Origin: Actinomycetes bacterium | Lineage (GTDB): Bacteria; Actinomycetota; Thermoleophilia; Solirubrobacterales; 70-9 | Direction: 5' to 3' | Length of the DNA: 64,000 nt | Assembly: GCA_016861045.1 (NCBI GenBank) | Contig: BOKP01000003.1 | Coordinates: forward strand, 373,501-437,500 | Shown: one piece after another, positions 45,863 through 53,655 of the stretch | Layout of the letters: the number at the start of each line of letters is the position of its first letter | How positions within the stretch are numbered: the first letter of the stretch is position 1 | The notes under the pieces: generated by a model | The model's input: the letters and a program-made list of their open reading frames with translations, nothing else | Database searches by the model: none | Told to the model about the DNA's origin: nothing | Position numbers and translations under genes: made by a program

Positions 45863-46840
45863 TCATCGCCTCTCGACCCGCTCGCAGGATCGCAGCCGCG
45901 ACCCCGATCCGCGGGCGAACAGCACCCGGTCGCGGCCGGCGCCGCAGTCGATCAGGTCGGCGGCCCTCCCGCGACGGGCGACGATCCGGTCGCGGCCGGC
46001 GCCGGCCTCGATCTTCTCGGCGGCGCGGCCGGCGACGATCCGGTCGGCCCGCGGCGTGCCGCCGATCGTCCGCGCGTAGCCGGGCGGGCAATCGCGAAGG
46101 GCCTCGGTGCAGACGGTGACGCCGTTGGAGGTGATCGCGGCCGCCCCGCTCGCGCGCAGCGTCCGCGTCCTCGCGCCGACCGTCACCGTCGCCCGGCCCG
46201 AGGCATCGGTCGGCGCGTCGGCGCCCGTCACCTCGACGCCCGCGGCCGGGCTCGCGTCGCCGTCGTCGTCGTAGGCGGTCACCTCGACGGTGAACGGCTC
46301 CCCCGCCTCGGCGACGGCGGGAGCCCGCAGGTCGAGCTCGTCGGGAACGGGGTCGTTGAAGTCCTCGACCAGGTACCAGAGGATCTCGTCGCCGCGCCGC
46401 ACCGTGGTCTGGTCGGCGCCGGTGAACGACGCCGCGTGGTTGACCTTCAGGTACCAGTAGCCGGTCGACGGCGCCACCGCCGGGCCGATCCGGCAGATGC
46501 CGAGCCCGAAGTCGAAGGCGTCGGTGATCCCGAGCCGCCGCACCCGGCGGTCGGCGCCGCCCGCGTTCGCGAGCTGTCCGAGCGCGCTCGTGCCGTCGAC
46601 GGCGACCTCGTCGCCGGAGCCGCCGGTGCCGGGCCCGAAGCAGTCGGCCCTCGGGTCGGTGCCGATCCGAGCCGGCCCGGTGAGCTGGGTCAGGTCGGCG
46701 AGCGTGCGCCCTTCGGGATCGACGACCCGCAGGTCGGCGGCCGTCGATCGCGGCTTCGCCTCCGCGAGCGCGGGGAACGTGAGCGCCAGCAGGCAGGCGA
46801 AGAGCGGGCCGGCCGCGGCGCGGAAGGTGGGTGTGGGCAT
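45863..46840 (-). CDS. Secreted DUF4430 protein with Ig-like and RTX-like parts
   Basis: First gene after the riboswitch; 325 residues. Signal peptide 1-27. A DUF4430-like region at about 80-160 contains GTSALGQLANAG and GYWYLKVNHAASFTGADQTTVRRGDEILWYLVED. An Ig-like beta domain (about 167-232, AGEPFTVEVTAYDDDG, TDASGRATVTVG) follows. At 258-312 are degenerate Ca-binding RTX-type repeats (PRADRIVAGRAAEKIEAG, AGRDRIVARRGRAADLIDCG, AGRDRVLFARG). ATG 46840 has GAGGAAAGG eight bases upstream, right after the riboswitch. Its role is likely extracellular cobalamin binding, possibly calcium-stabilised. Confidence 0.78.
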   Translation of the reverse strand: MPTPTFRAAAGPLFACLLALTFPALAEAKPRSTAADLRVVDPEGRTLADLTQLTGPARIGTDPRADCFGPGTGGSGDEVAVDGTSALGQLANAGGADRRVRRLGITDAFDFGLGICRIGPAVAPSTGYWYLKVNHAASFTGADQTTVRRGDEILWYLVEDFNDPVPDELDLRAPAVAEAGEPFTVEVTAYDDDGDASPAAGVEVTGADAPTDASGRATVTVGARTRTLRASGAAAITSNGVTVCTEALRDCPPGYARTIGGTPRADRIVAGRAAEKIEAGAGRDRIVARRGRAADLIDCGAGRDRVLFARGSGSRLRSCERVERR

Positions 46841-46871
46841 GAAGCCACCCTTTCCTCGAGGGTTTGCAATG

Positions 46872-47050
46872 GCTCGGCCGGCGGCAGGTCTCCTGGCTCC
46901 CGGGACTGATGTCGCGCCTTCCCGGGCCCTCGTCGAGCCCAGTGGCCGGCGGCCGAGCCGCCCGGCGACACCCTCACCCGGTCACAGTGGCGGGACCGCG
47001 CCGGCTTCGCACCGGACTTCCCTGGACCACCGACCGTATCTGCGGCCGAC
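46872..47050 (-). promoter_or_regulatory. Cobalamin (B12) riboswitch
   Basis: The minus strand carries the core of the B12 riboswitch: GGGAAGTCCGGTGCGAAGCC, then GCGGTCCCGCCACTGTGACC, and near the 3' end GGAGCCAGGAGACCTGCC. These match the consensus (CCGGTG-AA-CC, CCCGCCACTGT and the B12 box A-G-C-C-A-G-G-A-x-A-C-C-T-G-C-C). Only about 15 bases separate it from the ribosome-binding site of the first DUF4430 gene, which points to control of translation initiation. The outer edges are approximate. Confidence 0.96.
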
Positions 47051-47056
47051 TCTATC

Positions 47057-47075
47057 TCGTGTCGTGGCGACACGA
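47057..47075. promoter_or_regulatory. Inverted repeat upstream of the B12 riboswitch
   Basis: TCGTGTCG and CGACACGA are perfect eight-base arms around TGG. It sits between the cNMP-domain gene and the riboswitch 5' edge. It could terminate the upstream gene or be an operator for the riboswitch transcript. No U-tract is visible. Confidence 0.5.
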
Positions 47076-47125
47076 CGCCGAGGCGCGCCGGGACCGGCGC
47101 CGTCGGGTACCGGGGGGACCCGCCG

Positions 47126-47512
47126 CTAGGCGCTGCGCCGCTCGATCATGCGCTGCAGCTCCTCGAGCACCTCCGGCATCGCCTTCCGCATCCTCGGGAT
47201 CTCCCAGTGCTCGATCTTCAGCGCCCGCAGCGGGCTCGTCGCGACGACCGTCGCCGACCGCTCCTGCTTCTCCAGCAGCCCCTGCTCGCCGAAGACGTCG
47301 CCGGGGCCGAGCTCGGCGATCCGCTCGCCACCCCGCTCGACGCTCGCGCTGCCGCTCTCGATCGCGTAGAAGTCGTTCGAGAAGCCGCCTTCCTGGATCA
47401 CGGTCTTCCCGGCCGGGAACTCGACGAGCATCGTGAACGGCGCGATCTTGTTCAGCTTGCTCTCGTCGACGTCCTTGAACAGATCGAACTTCTTGAGGCT
47501 GCTTGGGTCCAT
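47126..47512 (-). CDS. Stand-alone cyclic-nucleotide-binding domain protein
   Basis: A 128-residue protein that is a single cNMP-binding domain without an output domain. The phosphate-binding cassette region reads IAELGPGDVFGEQGLLEKQERSATVVA; the usual Arg of R-S/T-A-x-V is present (ERSATV). VEFPAGKTVIQEGGFSNDFYAIESGSASV is the beta roll. There is no HTH, so it is not a Crp regulator. It is just upstream of the riboswitch operon on the same strand and divergent from znuA. Confidence 0.88.
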   Translation of the reverse strand: MDPSSLKKFDLFKDVDESKLNKIAPFTMLVEFPAGKTVIQEGGFSNDFYAIESGSASVERGGERIAELGPGDVFGEQGLLEKQERSATVVATSPLRALKIEHWEIPRMRKAMPEVLEELQRMIERRSA

Positions 47513-47647
47513 CGATGCCTCCCGGCGGTCGCGTCGGCCCCCAAGCTATCCGATCACCCCGCCGATCACCCGACGACCCAGGTTGACCGACCGCCGATCG
47601 CCCGGCCACGTCACCGATCCCGTCGCCTGCTGTACCGTCCCGGGGCA

Positions 47648-48586
47648 ATGCGAACGATTCTCACTCTCTTTATCGTCATCGTCGCGCTCGGCGTCGGCGT
47701 CGCGGCGATCCCCGCCGCCGGCGGCGGCGACGACCGGGACGGTCTCGACGTGGTCGCGACTACCCCCCAGGCGGCCGACTTCGTCCGCGCGGTCGCCGGC
47801 GACCGCGCCCGCGTCACGCAGCTCGTCGCCGCCAACGCGGACCCGCACGGCTACGAGCCGCGACCGAGCGACGCGGAGGCTCTCGCCGGCGCCGACCTGA
47901 TCGTCCGCTCCGGCGCCGACGCGGACGGCTGGCTCGACCCGCTCGTCTCAAGCTCGGGCGGCGAAGCACCGGTGCTGGCCCTCGCCGACCACGTGCGCCT
48001 GATCGACGGGTCCGAGGACGGCGATCCACCCGACCCGCACTGGTGGCAGGACCCGCGCAACGCGCGGCTCGCGGTCGCCGCGATCGGGCGCGAGCTCGAC
48101 CGGATCGAGCCCGCGGCCGCGCCGGCGTTCGCGACCTCCGCCCGCCGCTACGAGCACCGGCTCGAGCGCCTCGATCGCCGGATCGCGGCCTGCGTGGGCA
48201 CCGTTCCGGCCGCCGAGCGGCGGATCGTCACCAGCCACGACGCGCTCGCCTACTACGGGCGCCGCTACGGCATCGAGATCGTCGGCACCGCGCTCCCGGC
48301 GCTGACGACCGGCGCGCAGGCCTCGGCCGGCGCGGTCGCCGACCTCGTGGCGACGATCGAGGCGGAAGGCGTCCGCGCCGTCTTCCCCGAGGCCGGCGCC
48401 GGCGCCGGCCTGGAGCGGGCGATCGCCGGGCAGGCCGGGGCCCGCCTCGGAGCCCCGCTCTGGACCGACACGCTCGCCCCCCCGGGATCGCCCGCGGCGA
48501 CCTACATCGGCTCGCTGGTCGCGAACACGCGCGCGATCGTCGCCGGCCTCGGCGGCGGGCGGGCGGGATGCCGGCTGCGAGGCTGA
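47648..48586 (+). CDS. znuA: Zinc ABC transporter substrate-binding protein
   Basis: Cluster A-I metal-binding protein of 312 residues with an N-terminal signal/anchor (ILTLFIVIVALGVGVAAI, no lipobox). Metal ligands are the His of NADPHGYEP, the His of PDPHWWQDPRN, the His of VTSHDALAYYG and an acidic residue in LWTDTL. There is no long His-rich loop. A Zur-box-like site overlaps the start codon. It stands apart from its permease and ATPase genes, with zur between on the other strand. Confidence 0.92.
   Translation: MRTILTLFIVIVALGVGVAAIPAAGGGDDRDGLDVVATTPQAADFVRAVAGDRARVTQLVAANADPHGYEPRPSDAEALAGADLIVRSGADADGWLDPLVSSSGGEAPVLALADHVRLIDGSEDGDPPDPHWWQDPRNARLAVAAIGRELDRIEPAAAPAFATSARRYEHRLERLDRRIAACVGTVPAAERRIVTSHDALAYYGRRYGIEIVGTALPALTTGAQASAGAVADLVATIEAEGVRAVFPEAGAGAGLERAIAGQAGARLGAPLWTDTLAPPGSPAATYIGSLVANTRAIVAGLGGGRAGCRLRG
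47649..47663 (+). promoter_or_regulatory. Zur-box-like site over the znuA start
   Basis: TGCGAACGATTCTCA differs at one position from the actinobacterial Zur pattern TGA-n-AA-nnn-TT-n-TCA. It begins within the znuA ATG, so binding would block transcription or the start region directly. A related site lies before the permease gene at 49087-49101. Confidence 0.6.
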
Positions 48587-48601
48587 GGTGGAGGGCCCGG
48601 C

Positions 48602-49075
48602 TCAGGCGGACGCAGCGCAGCGCGGGCAGAGCCCGCGCAGGATCACGTCGTGACCGCCGACCGAGTGGTCGAGTCGGCGGCCGAGGTCGGCGATCGCGCG
48701 CTCGAGCCGAGGATCCTCGAACGGGGTCACCCGCCCGCACCGGTCGCAGACGAGGTGGTGGTGGTGATGCTCGCCCCCGGGCAGGGCCGGCTCGTAGCGG
48801 GCCGATCGGCCGCCGACGTCGAGGCGCTGCACGAGCCGCATCGACTCGAGCAGCTCGAGCGTCCGGTAGACCGTCGCGACACCGACCTCGCGGCCGCCGG
48901 CTCGGAGCTCGTCGGCGATCTCGCGGGCGCTGAGCACGCACTCCTGGTTGCCGATCAGCTCGAGCACGGCCGAGCGCGGCCCGCTCGAGCGGTGGCCGGC
49001 CGCGCGCAGCGCCGCTTCCGCCCGGTCGATCCAGTCGGCGGCCGGCGGGGTCGGGATCGTCGCTGCGGCCGCCAT
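48602..49075 (-). CDS. zur: Zinc uptake regulator (Fur family)
   Basis: A 157-residue Fur-family repressor. The winged helix is RSAVLELIGNQECVLSAREIADELRAGGREVGVATVYRTLELLES. Metal sites include EHHHHHLVCDRCGRV and a second Cys pair CPRC, the structural zinc knuckle. The neighbours encode a zinc-type importer and Zur-box-like sites are present, so zinc rather than iron is inferred. ATG 49075 is divergent from the permease with a spacer of only 25 bases. Confidence 0.9.
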   Translation of the reverse strand: MAAAATIPTPPAADWIDRAEAALRAAGHRSSGPRSAVLELIGNQECVLSAREIADELRAGGREVGVATVYRTLELLESMRLVQRLDVGGRSARYEPALPGGEHHHHHLVCDRCGRVTPFEDPRLERAIADLGRRLDHSVGGHDVILRGLCPRCAASA

Positions 49076-49086
49076 CGCCCGGACAA

Positions 49087-49101
49087 CGGTAATGGTTCTC
49101 A
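49087..49101 (-). promoter_or_regulatory. Zur-box-like site between zur and the permease gene
   Basis: On the minus strand TGAGAACCATTACCG matches the Zur pattern with two mismatches and shares its left half, TGAGAA, with the reverse strand of the znuA site. It overlaps candidate ATG starts of the permease (49092, 49101) and sits just upstream of zur, so one site could serve both. Confidence 0.55.
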
Positions 49102-49922
49102 TGCCTGACCCGCTCGGGCTTCCGTTCATGCAGCGGGCGGCGCTCGAGATCCTGCTGCTCGCTCCCCTCGCGGCGATCCTCGGCGCCCAGATCGTCCTCC
49201 GCCGCCTCGCGTTCTTCACCCACGGGGTCGGGGCCGCGACGTTCCCCGGGCTCGTCGTCGCGGGGCCGGCCGGGATCCCGCCGGCGCTCGCCGCGCTCGC
49301 GGTCGGTGGCGGCTTCGCCGCCGCCCTCGCCGCCCTCGGCCGGCGGGGCGGGCTCGGGCGCGACGTCGCAACCGGCCTCCTGCTGGTCGCCGCGCTCGCC
49401 ACCGGAGCGGTCCTCGCAAGCGACGTCTTCGCGTCCGGCGCCGGCGTCGACCGGCTCCTGTTCGGCTCGCTGCTCGCGATCGGCGGCGGCGAGCTGATCG
49501 CCGGCGCGGTCGCGCTGGTCCTCGTCGCCACCGCCGCGGCGCGCTGTCGGCGCGCCTGGGTCGCGTCCGGGTTCGACCAGCCCGGCGACGGCCCGCCCGC
49601 GGCGGTGACCGCATCCGAGCTGGCGCTGCTCGCGGCGATCGCCGTCGCCGCGATCGCCGCGATCGACGCCGTCGGGGCGCTGCTGGTGGGCGCCATCCTC
49701 GTCGTCCCCGCCGCCACCGCGCGGCTCTTCGCCGGCAGCGTCGCCGAGCTCGAGGCCGGCGCCGGGCTGCTGGCGCTCGCCGAGGGGCTGACCGGGCTGC
49801 TCATCGCCTACCGCCTCGATGCCCCGCCCGGCGCCGCCGTGGCGGTGCTCGGCGGAGCGGTCTTCGCCCTCGCCCTCGCCTGGAGCCGGCTCGCCGAGCG
49901 GCGACCGGGAGCGGCGTCGTGA
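49101..49922 (+). CDS. znuB: Zinc ABC transporter permease
   Basis: A 273-residue polytopic protein of the ZnuB/MntB permease family, with LAPLAAILGAQIVLRRLAFFTHGVGAATFPGLVVA (family start), FGSLLAIGGGEL, and AIDAVGALLVGAILVVPAATARLFAG near the end. About eight membrane helices are visible. The start is uncertain among ATG 49092, 49101 and 49128; 49101 is used. Its stop overlaps the ATPase GTG. Confidence 0.9.
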   Translation: MPDPLGLPFMQRAALEILLLAPLAAILGAQIVLRRLAFFTHGVGAATFPGLVVAGPAGIPPALAALAVGGGFAAALAALGRRGGLGRDVATGLLLVAALATGAVLASDVFASGAGVDRLLFGSLLAIGGGELIAGAVALVLVATAAARCRRAWVASGFDQPGDGPPAAVTASELALLAAIAVAAIAAIDAVGALLVGAILVVPAATARLFAGSVAELEAGAGLLALAEGLTGLLIAYRLDAPPGAAVAVLGGAVFALALAWSRLAERRPGAAS

Positions 49923-50662
49923 GACGGGAGGCGGCGGTCGTCGCGCGTGGGCTCGGCGGCGGCTACACGGCCGGCCGCCCGGCGATCGAGGGGCTCGACT
50001 TCACGGTCCCCGCCGGGACCTCGGTCGCCGTCCTCGGCCCCAACGGCGGCGGCAAGACGACGCTCTTTCGGGCCCTTCTCGACGAGCTTCCCGAGCGCAG
50101 CGGCACGGTCGAGATCGCCGGCCCCGTCGCCTACGTGCCGCAGACCGAGCGCGGCCGTCTCGACTTCCCGGTCAGCGCCCTCGACGTCGCGCTGATGGGG
50201 ACCTACGGGGAAGCCCCGTGGTACCGGCCGCTCGGGCGCGAGCGGCGGGCGCGGGCCCGGTGGGCGCTCGAGCGGGTCGGCCTCGCCGAGCGGGCCGGAG
50301 ACCGTTACGGCGACCTCTCCGGCGGGCAGCGGCAACGGGCGCTGATCGCCCGGGCGCTCGCCGGCCGGGCGCGGGTGCTGCTCCTCGACGAGCCGTTCAG
50401 CGGCGTCGACCGGCCCTCGGCGGAGCGCATCCTCTCGGTCCTCGGCGAGCTTCGCGAGGAGGGGCGCGTCGTCCTCGTCTCGAGCCACGACATCGAGCAG
50501 GCGAGGCGCTACGACGCCGTCATCTGCGTCAACGGGCGCCAGGTCTTCCACGGCCGCCCGGACGCGATCACGCCCGAGATCCTCCGCCGGACCTACGGCG
50601 GCGAGATCGTCGAGCTCGCCGGCGGCGGCCGCGCGATCGTCGTCCAGCACCACGACCACTGA
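49919..50662 (+). CDS. znuC: Zinc ABC transporter ATPase
   Basis: A 247-residue ABC ATPase. Walker A is GPNGGGKTT, Q-loop VPQTERG, signature LSGGQRQR, Walker B VLLLDEPFSGVD and switch His VSSHDIEQ. The C-terminus ends in QHHDH, a His-rich tail common in zinc ATPases of this group. GTG 49919 overlaps the permease stop. It is four bases upstream of the second permease, so one ATPase may serve both permeases. Confidence 0.94.
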   Translation: MRREAAVVARGLGGGYTAGRPAIEGLDFTVPAGTSVAVLGPNGGGKTTLFRALLDELPERSGTVEIAGPVAYVPQTERGRLDFPVSALDVALMGTYGEAPWYRPLGRERRARARWALERVGLAERAGDRYGDLSGGQRQRALIARALAGRARVLLLDEPFSGVDRPSAERILSVLGELREEGRVVLVSSHDIEQARRYDAVICVNGRQVFHGRPDAITPEILRRTYGGEIVELAGGGRAIVVQHHDH

Positions 50663-50666
50663 GCCG

Positions 50667-51518
50667 ATGCTCGACGTCCTGATCGAACCGCTGAGCGACG
50701 GGATCGTCCGCCGGGCGCTGCTCGAGCTCGTGATCGCCGGCGCCGTCGCCGGCCCGCTCGGGGTCTGGATCGTGCTCTACGGCCAGAGCTACGCGGCCGA
50801 GTCGATCTCGCACTCGATGCTGCCCGGCCTCGTCCTCGCGGCGCTGGCCGGGATCCCGCTCGGAATCGGCGCCGCCGCCGGGCTCGCGCTCGCCGCCGCC
50901 TGCGTCGCGCTCGCGTCGCGCCAGCGGGCGGTCGGCCCCGACGCGGCGGTCGCGGTCGCGGTCACCGCCCTCGTCGGCGCCGGGACCCTGCTGGCGCTCT
51001 CCCCCGAGGTTCCGGTCCGGCTCGGGGAGCTCCTGTTCGGAGACCCGCTCGCGGTCGGGACGAGCGACCTCGTCGCGTCGGCGGCGCTCGCGCTGGCCGT
51101 CCTCCTCGCCCTCGCCGGCGGGCACCGGATGCTCGCCCTCTCCGCCTTCGACCCGCGGAGCGCGCGCAGCCTCGGCGGCAGCGACCCCGGCTCCGCGGCG
51201 CTCCTGCTCGGGCTCCTGGCCGCGACGATCCTGATCGCGGTCACGGCCCTCGGCAACCTTCTCGTCGTCGCGATCCTGCTCGCGCCCGGCGCGACGGCGC
51301 TACGGCTCAGCGCCCGCCTCGGGCCGGCCCTGGCGGTCGGCGCCGCGAGCGCGATCGGCGCCGGAGTCGCCGGGATCTACGTGAGCTACTGGGCCGACGT
51401 CGCCGCCGGTGCCGCGATCGCGATCTGCGCGATCGCGATCTGCGCCGTCGCGCTGCTCCCACGCCCGCGGCCGCGCCGCGGCGGCGGGCATATCCTCCGC
51501 CGATGGAACCGGGCCTGA
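50667..51518 (+). CDS. Second zinc/manganese ABC permease
   Basis: A 283-residue membrane protein of the same ABC-3 family as the first permease, with LGVWIVLYGQSYAAESISHSMLPGLVLAAL (family block), GELLFGDPLAVG and ALGNLLVVAILLAPGATALRLS. Two different permeases with one ATPase suggest a heterodimeric channel. The last 16 bases overlap the amidotransferase gene. Confidence 0.9.
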   Translation: MLDVLIEPLSDGIVRRALLELVIAGAVAGPLGVWIVLYGQSYAAESISHSMLPGLVLAALAGIPLGIGAAAGLALAAACVALASRQRAVGPDAAVAVAVTALVGAGTLLALSPEVPVRLGELLFGDPLAVGTSDLVASAALALAVLLALAGGHRMLALSAFDPRSARSLGGSDPGSAALLLGLLAATILIAVTALGNLLVVAILLAPGATALRLSARLGPALAVGAASAIGAGVAGIYVSYWADVAAGAAIAICAIAICAVALLPRPRPRRGGGHILRRWNRA

Positions 51519-52177
51519 TCCTGCAGCACGAGGAGTCCGGACCACCGGCCCTGTTCGCCGACTGGTGCCACGGCCGTGACATCCCCTTCGAGGTCTGCCG
51601 AACCTGGGAGGACGGCCCGCCCGCGGACCCCTCGGGCTGGGGCTGGATCTGCGCGCTCGGATCGGAGGAGACGCCCGGAACGCCCGGCTCGCCGCCGTGG
51701 GTCGCCGCCGAGGTCGAGCTGCTGCGCCGGGCGCTCGACGCGGCCGTGCCGGTCCTCGGCCTCTGCTTCGGCGGCCAGGCGCTGGCTGCGGCGGCCGGAG
51801 CCCGGATCGCTCCCGCCGACCCGCCCGAGGTCGGCTGGTTCGAGATCGAGACCGATCGCCCCGACCTGATCCCGCCCGGACCCTGGCTCCACTTCCACTA
51901 TGACCAGCTCTCGGCTCCCGCGGGCGCCACCGAGCTCGCCCGCTCCGCCGCCGGGCCGGCCGCCTTCGCGCTCGGGCCGAGCCTCGGCCTGCAGTTCCAC
52001 CCCGAGAGCACGCCCGCCATCGCCGACGCCTGGGCGGCGAGCGACGAGCAGCGCCTGCTCGCGCTCGGCATCAGCCCCTCGGCTGTCGCCGCGCAGGGCC
52101 GCGAGCGTGGCGGCGCGGCGGCCGCGGCGGCCGGCACCCTGTTCGACGCCTGGTGGGGACGCCTCGGGGCGGGCTGA
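51503..52177 (+). CDS. Class I glutamine amidotransferase-like protein
   Basis: A 224-residue protein with the full class I triad: nucleophile Cys in LGLCFGGQALA, and His and Glu in LQFHPEST. It is a stand-alone amidotransferase or gamma-glutamyl hydrolase type; no synthase domain or partner gene is adjacent. HFHYDQL lies before the last strand. It overlaps the permease gene by 16 bases, so it is likely co-transcribed with the zinc operon, though a functional link is not evident. Confidence 0.85.
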   Translation: MEPGLILQHEESGPPALFADWCHGRDIPFEVCRTWEDGPPADPSGWGWICALGSEETPGTPGSPPWVAAEVELLRRALDAAVPVLGLCFGGQALAAAAGARIAPADPPEVGWFEIETDRPDLIPPGPWLHFHYDQLSAPAGATELARSAAGPAAFALGPSLGLQFHPESTPAIADAWAASDEQRLLALGISPSAVAAQGRERGGAAAAAAGTLFDAWWGRLGAG

Positions 52178-52284
52178 GGCGACCGGGGTGGGTGCGGGGC
52201 CCGCGGCGCGGTTCGCCGCGCGGACGGACACGGCACCCGACCCACGTCACGGCCGCGCGCGCCGGACCGATGATCCTGCCCCGA

Positions 52285-52368
<84 letters not shown>

Positions 52369-52812
52369 GGGACCGGGAATCTAGATGATCGCCGGTCCGC
52401 CGTCACCGCCGCGACGACGGCACCTCCGATCCGCGGCCGGTCGCGCAGCCCGGCCCCGGCCCGCGAGCCGGCCGCGCCGGCGGCGAACGCGGGAAGGAAC
52501 GGCCGCCGACGCGCCGAAGCACCCACCACGGCGGTCGTTGTCCCACCCCCCAGGACTCGACCGCTCGGGCACGGAAGCTCAGGGGGAGGGAACCGTGGAA
52601 CGGGCGGTCCCTCCCCCCAGCCGTGTTCCCGCTCGCACCGGCGCCCCGGCCGGGTCGGGAGCCTCCGGGCGACGCGAGGAGGCCGGCGCCGGGCGGCGAG
52701 CGCCTTTCGGCCTCTCGCTCCCGGGCGCCTCGCGGCCGTGGTCCCGGCTCGGCATGACCGCACGGGGCCCCGCCACCGCTCCGGCACCGCCCGCGGAGAG
52801 TCGGGCGAAAGG
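52369..52812. other. Structured spacer between two tRNA genes
   Basis: This 444-base stretch has no convincing protein gene; readings in all frames are Arg/Pro/Gly-rich. It contains a strong 12-bp hairpin at 52582-52617 and, around 52700, a hairpin that on the minus strand closes GCGAG with CTCGC around a GAAA tetraloop. SRP RNA, RNase P RNA and tmRNA signatures were looked for and not seen. Confidence 0.6.
52582..52617. terminator. Strong GC hairpin in the tRNA spacer
   Basis: GGGGGAGGGAACC pairs with GGTCCCTCCCCC over 12 base pairs with one bulged A and an 11-base loop. It could be a terminator for the minus-strand tRNA-Glu transcript or part of an unknown RNA. There is no U-tract. Confidence 0.5.
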
Positions 52813-52885
52813 CACCGCTACCGGGATTCGAACCCGGGTTTCCGGACTGAGAATCCGGCGTCCTAGTCCCCTAGACGATAGCGGC
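52813..52885 (-). tRNA. tRNA-Glu (anticodon CTC)
   Basis: 73 bases. Acceptor GCCGCTA pairs with TAGCGGT (one G-T pair at the end); the discriminator is G. The anticodon stem CCGGA/TCCGG encloses TTCTCAG (anticodon CTC). The T arm has GGTTCGAATCC. CCA is not encoded. Confidence 0.96.
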
Positions 52886-53094
52886 GCGGGCCGGGCAGTC
52901 TAGACGACGGCCCCGGGGACGGCAATCGCGGCTCGGGGCGGTCGCCGGCGTGCGCCACGGCCCCGGGGCGCCGGTTCCGGCAGCGAAGAAGAGAGGCGTC
53001 CGATGCCGCGGGGGAACGACACCGAACGCCTAGAAGTGGAACATAGCATCCCGCTTCCCCGATGTCCCGGCGCCGATGTGATTGGGTTCGAGGT

Positions 53095-53655
53095 ATGGAA
53101 CGCGGAGGGGGAAGGCGACGTGACGCGGAGGCCAACCGACGGGCGCTGCTCGAGGCCGCGGCCGAGCTTCTGGCCCGCGATCCGGAAGCGGGGATGGCGG
53201 CGATCGCCGAGCACGCCGGGCTCGGCCGGTCCACCCTCTATCGCCACTTCCCGAGCCGGACCGCGATGCTCGACGGCCTGGCTGCGGACGTCGTCGGACG
53301 GAGAGACGCCGGCGTCGAGGCGGCGATCGCGCGTGATCCCGATACCGGTGCGGTGCTGCGGGCCCTCGCCGCGATGAACGTCGAGCTCGGCGTGCGGTAC
53401 CCGTTCCTGTTCGCCCACCGGGCGGCCGTCAGGCCGGCGCTGCAGGCGGGCGGCGACGTGCTGACCGCGTTCCTCGCCGCCGCCCGCGACCGTGGCGACG
53501 TCCGCGACGATCAACCGTTCCGGTGGCTGATGGCGACACAGCTCGCGATCTCGCTGGCGATGATCGGCGAGGTGCTGGCGGGCCGGATCGCCGGCGAGCG
53601 GGCCACCGCGCTGCTCGGCGAGACCCTGATCGCGCTGATGGCACCACGCCGATGA
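53095..53655 (+). CDS. TetR-family regulator 1 of a tandem pair
   Basis: A 186-residue TetR regulator. The HTH region is RRALLEAAAELLARDPEAGMAAIAEHAGLGRSTLYRHFPSRTAML. The ligand domain is unspecialised. ATG 53095 is chosen; an in-frame start at 53062 would add an Arg-rich leader. It is the paralogue of the next gene, with the same DPEAGM and GLGRxTxYRHFPSR blocks. An imperfect inverted repeat GAAGTGG/CCCGCTTC lies about 35 bases upstream of the ATG and may be an operator. Confidence 0.9.
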   Translation: MERGGGRRRDAEANRRALLEAAAELLARDPEAGMAAIAEHAGLGRSTLYRHFPSRTAMLDGLAADVVGRRDAGVEAAIARDPDTGAVLRALAAMNVELGVRYPFLFAHRAAVRPALQAGGDVLTAFLAAARDRGDVRDDQPFRWLMATQLAISLAMIGEVLAGRIAGERATALLGETLIALMAPRR

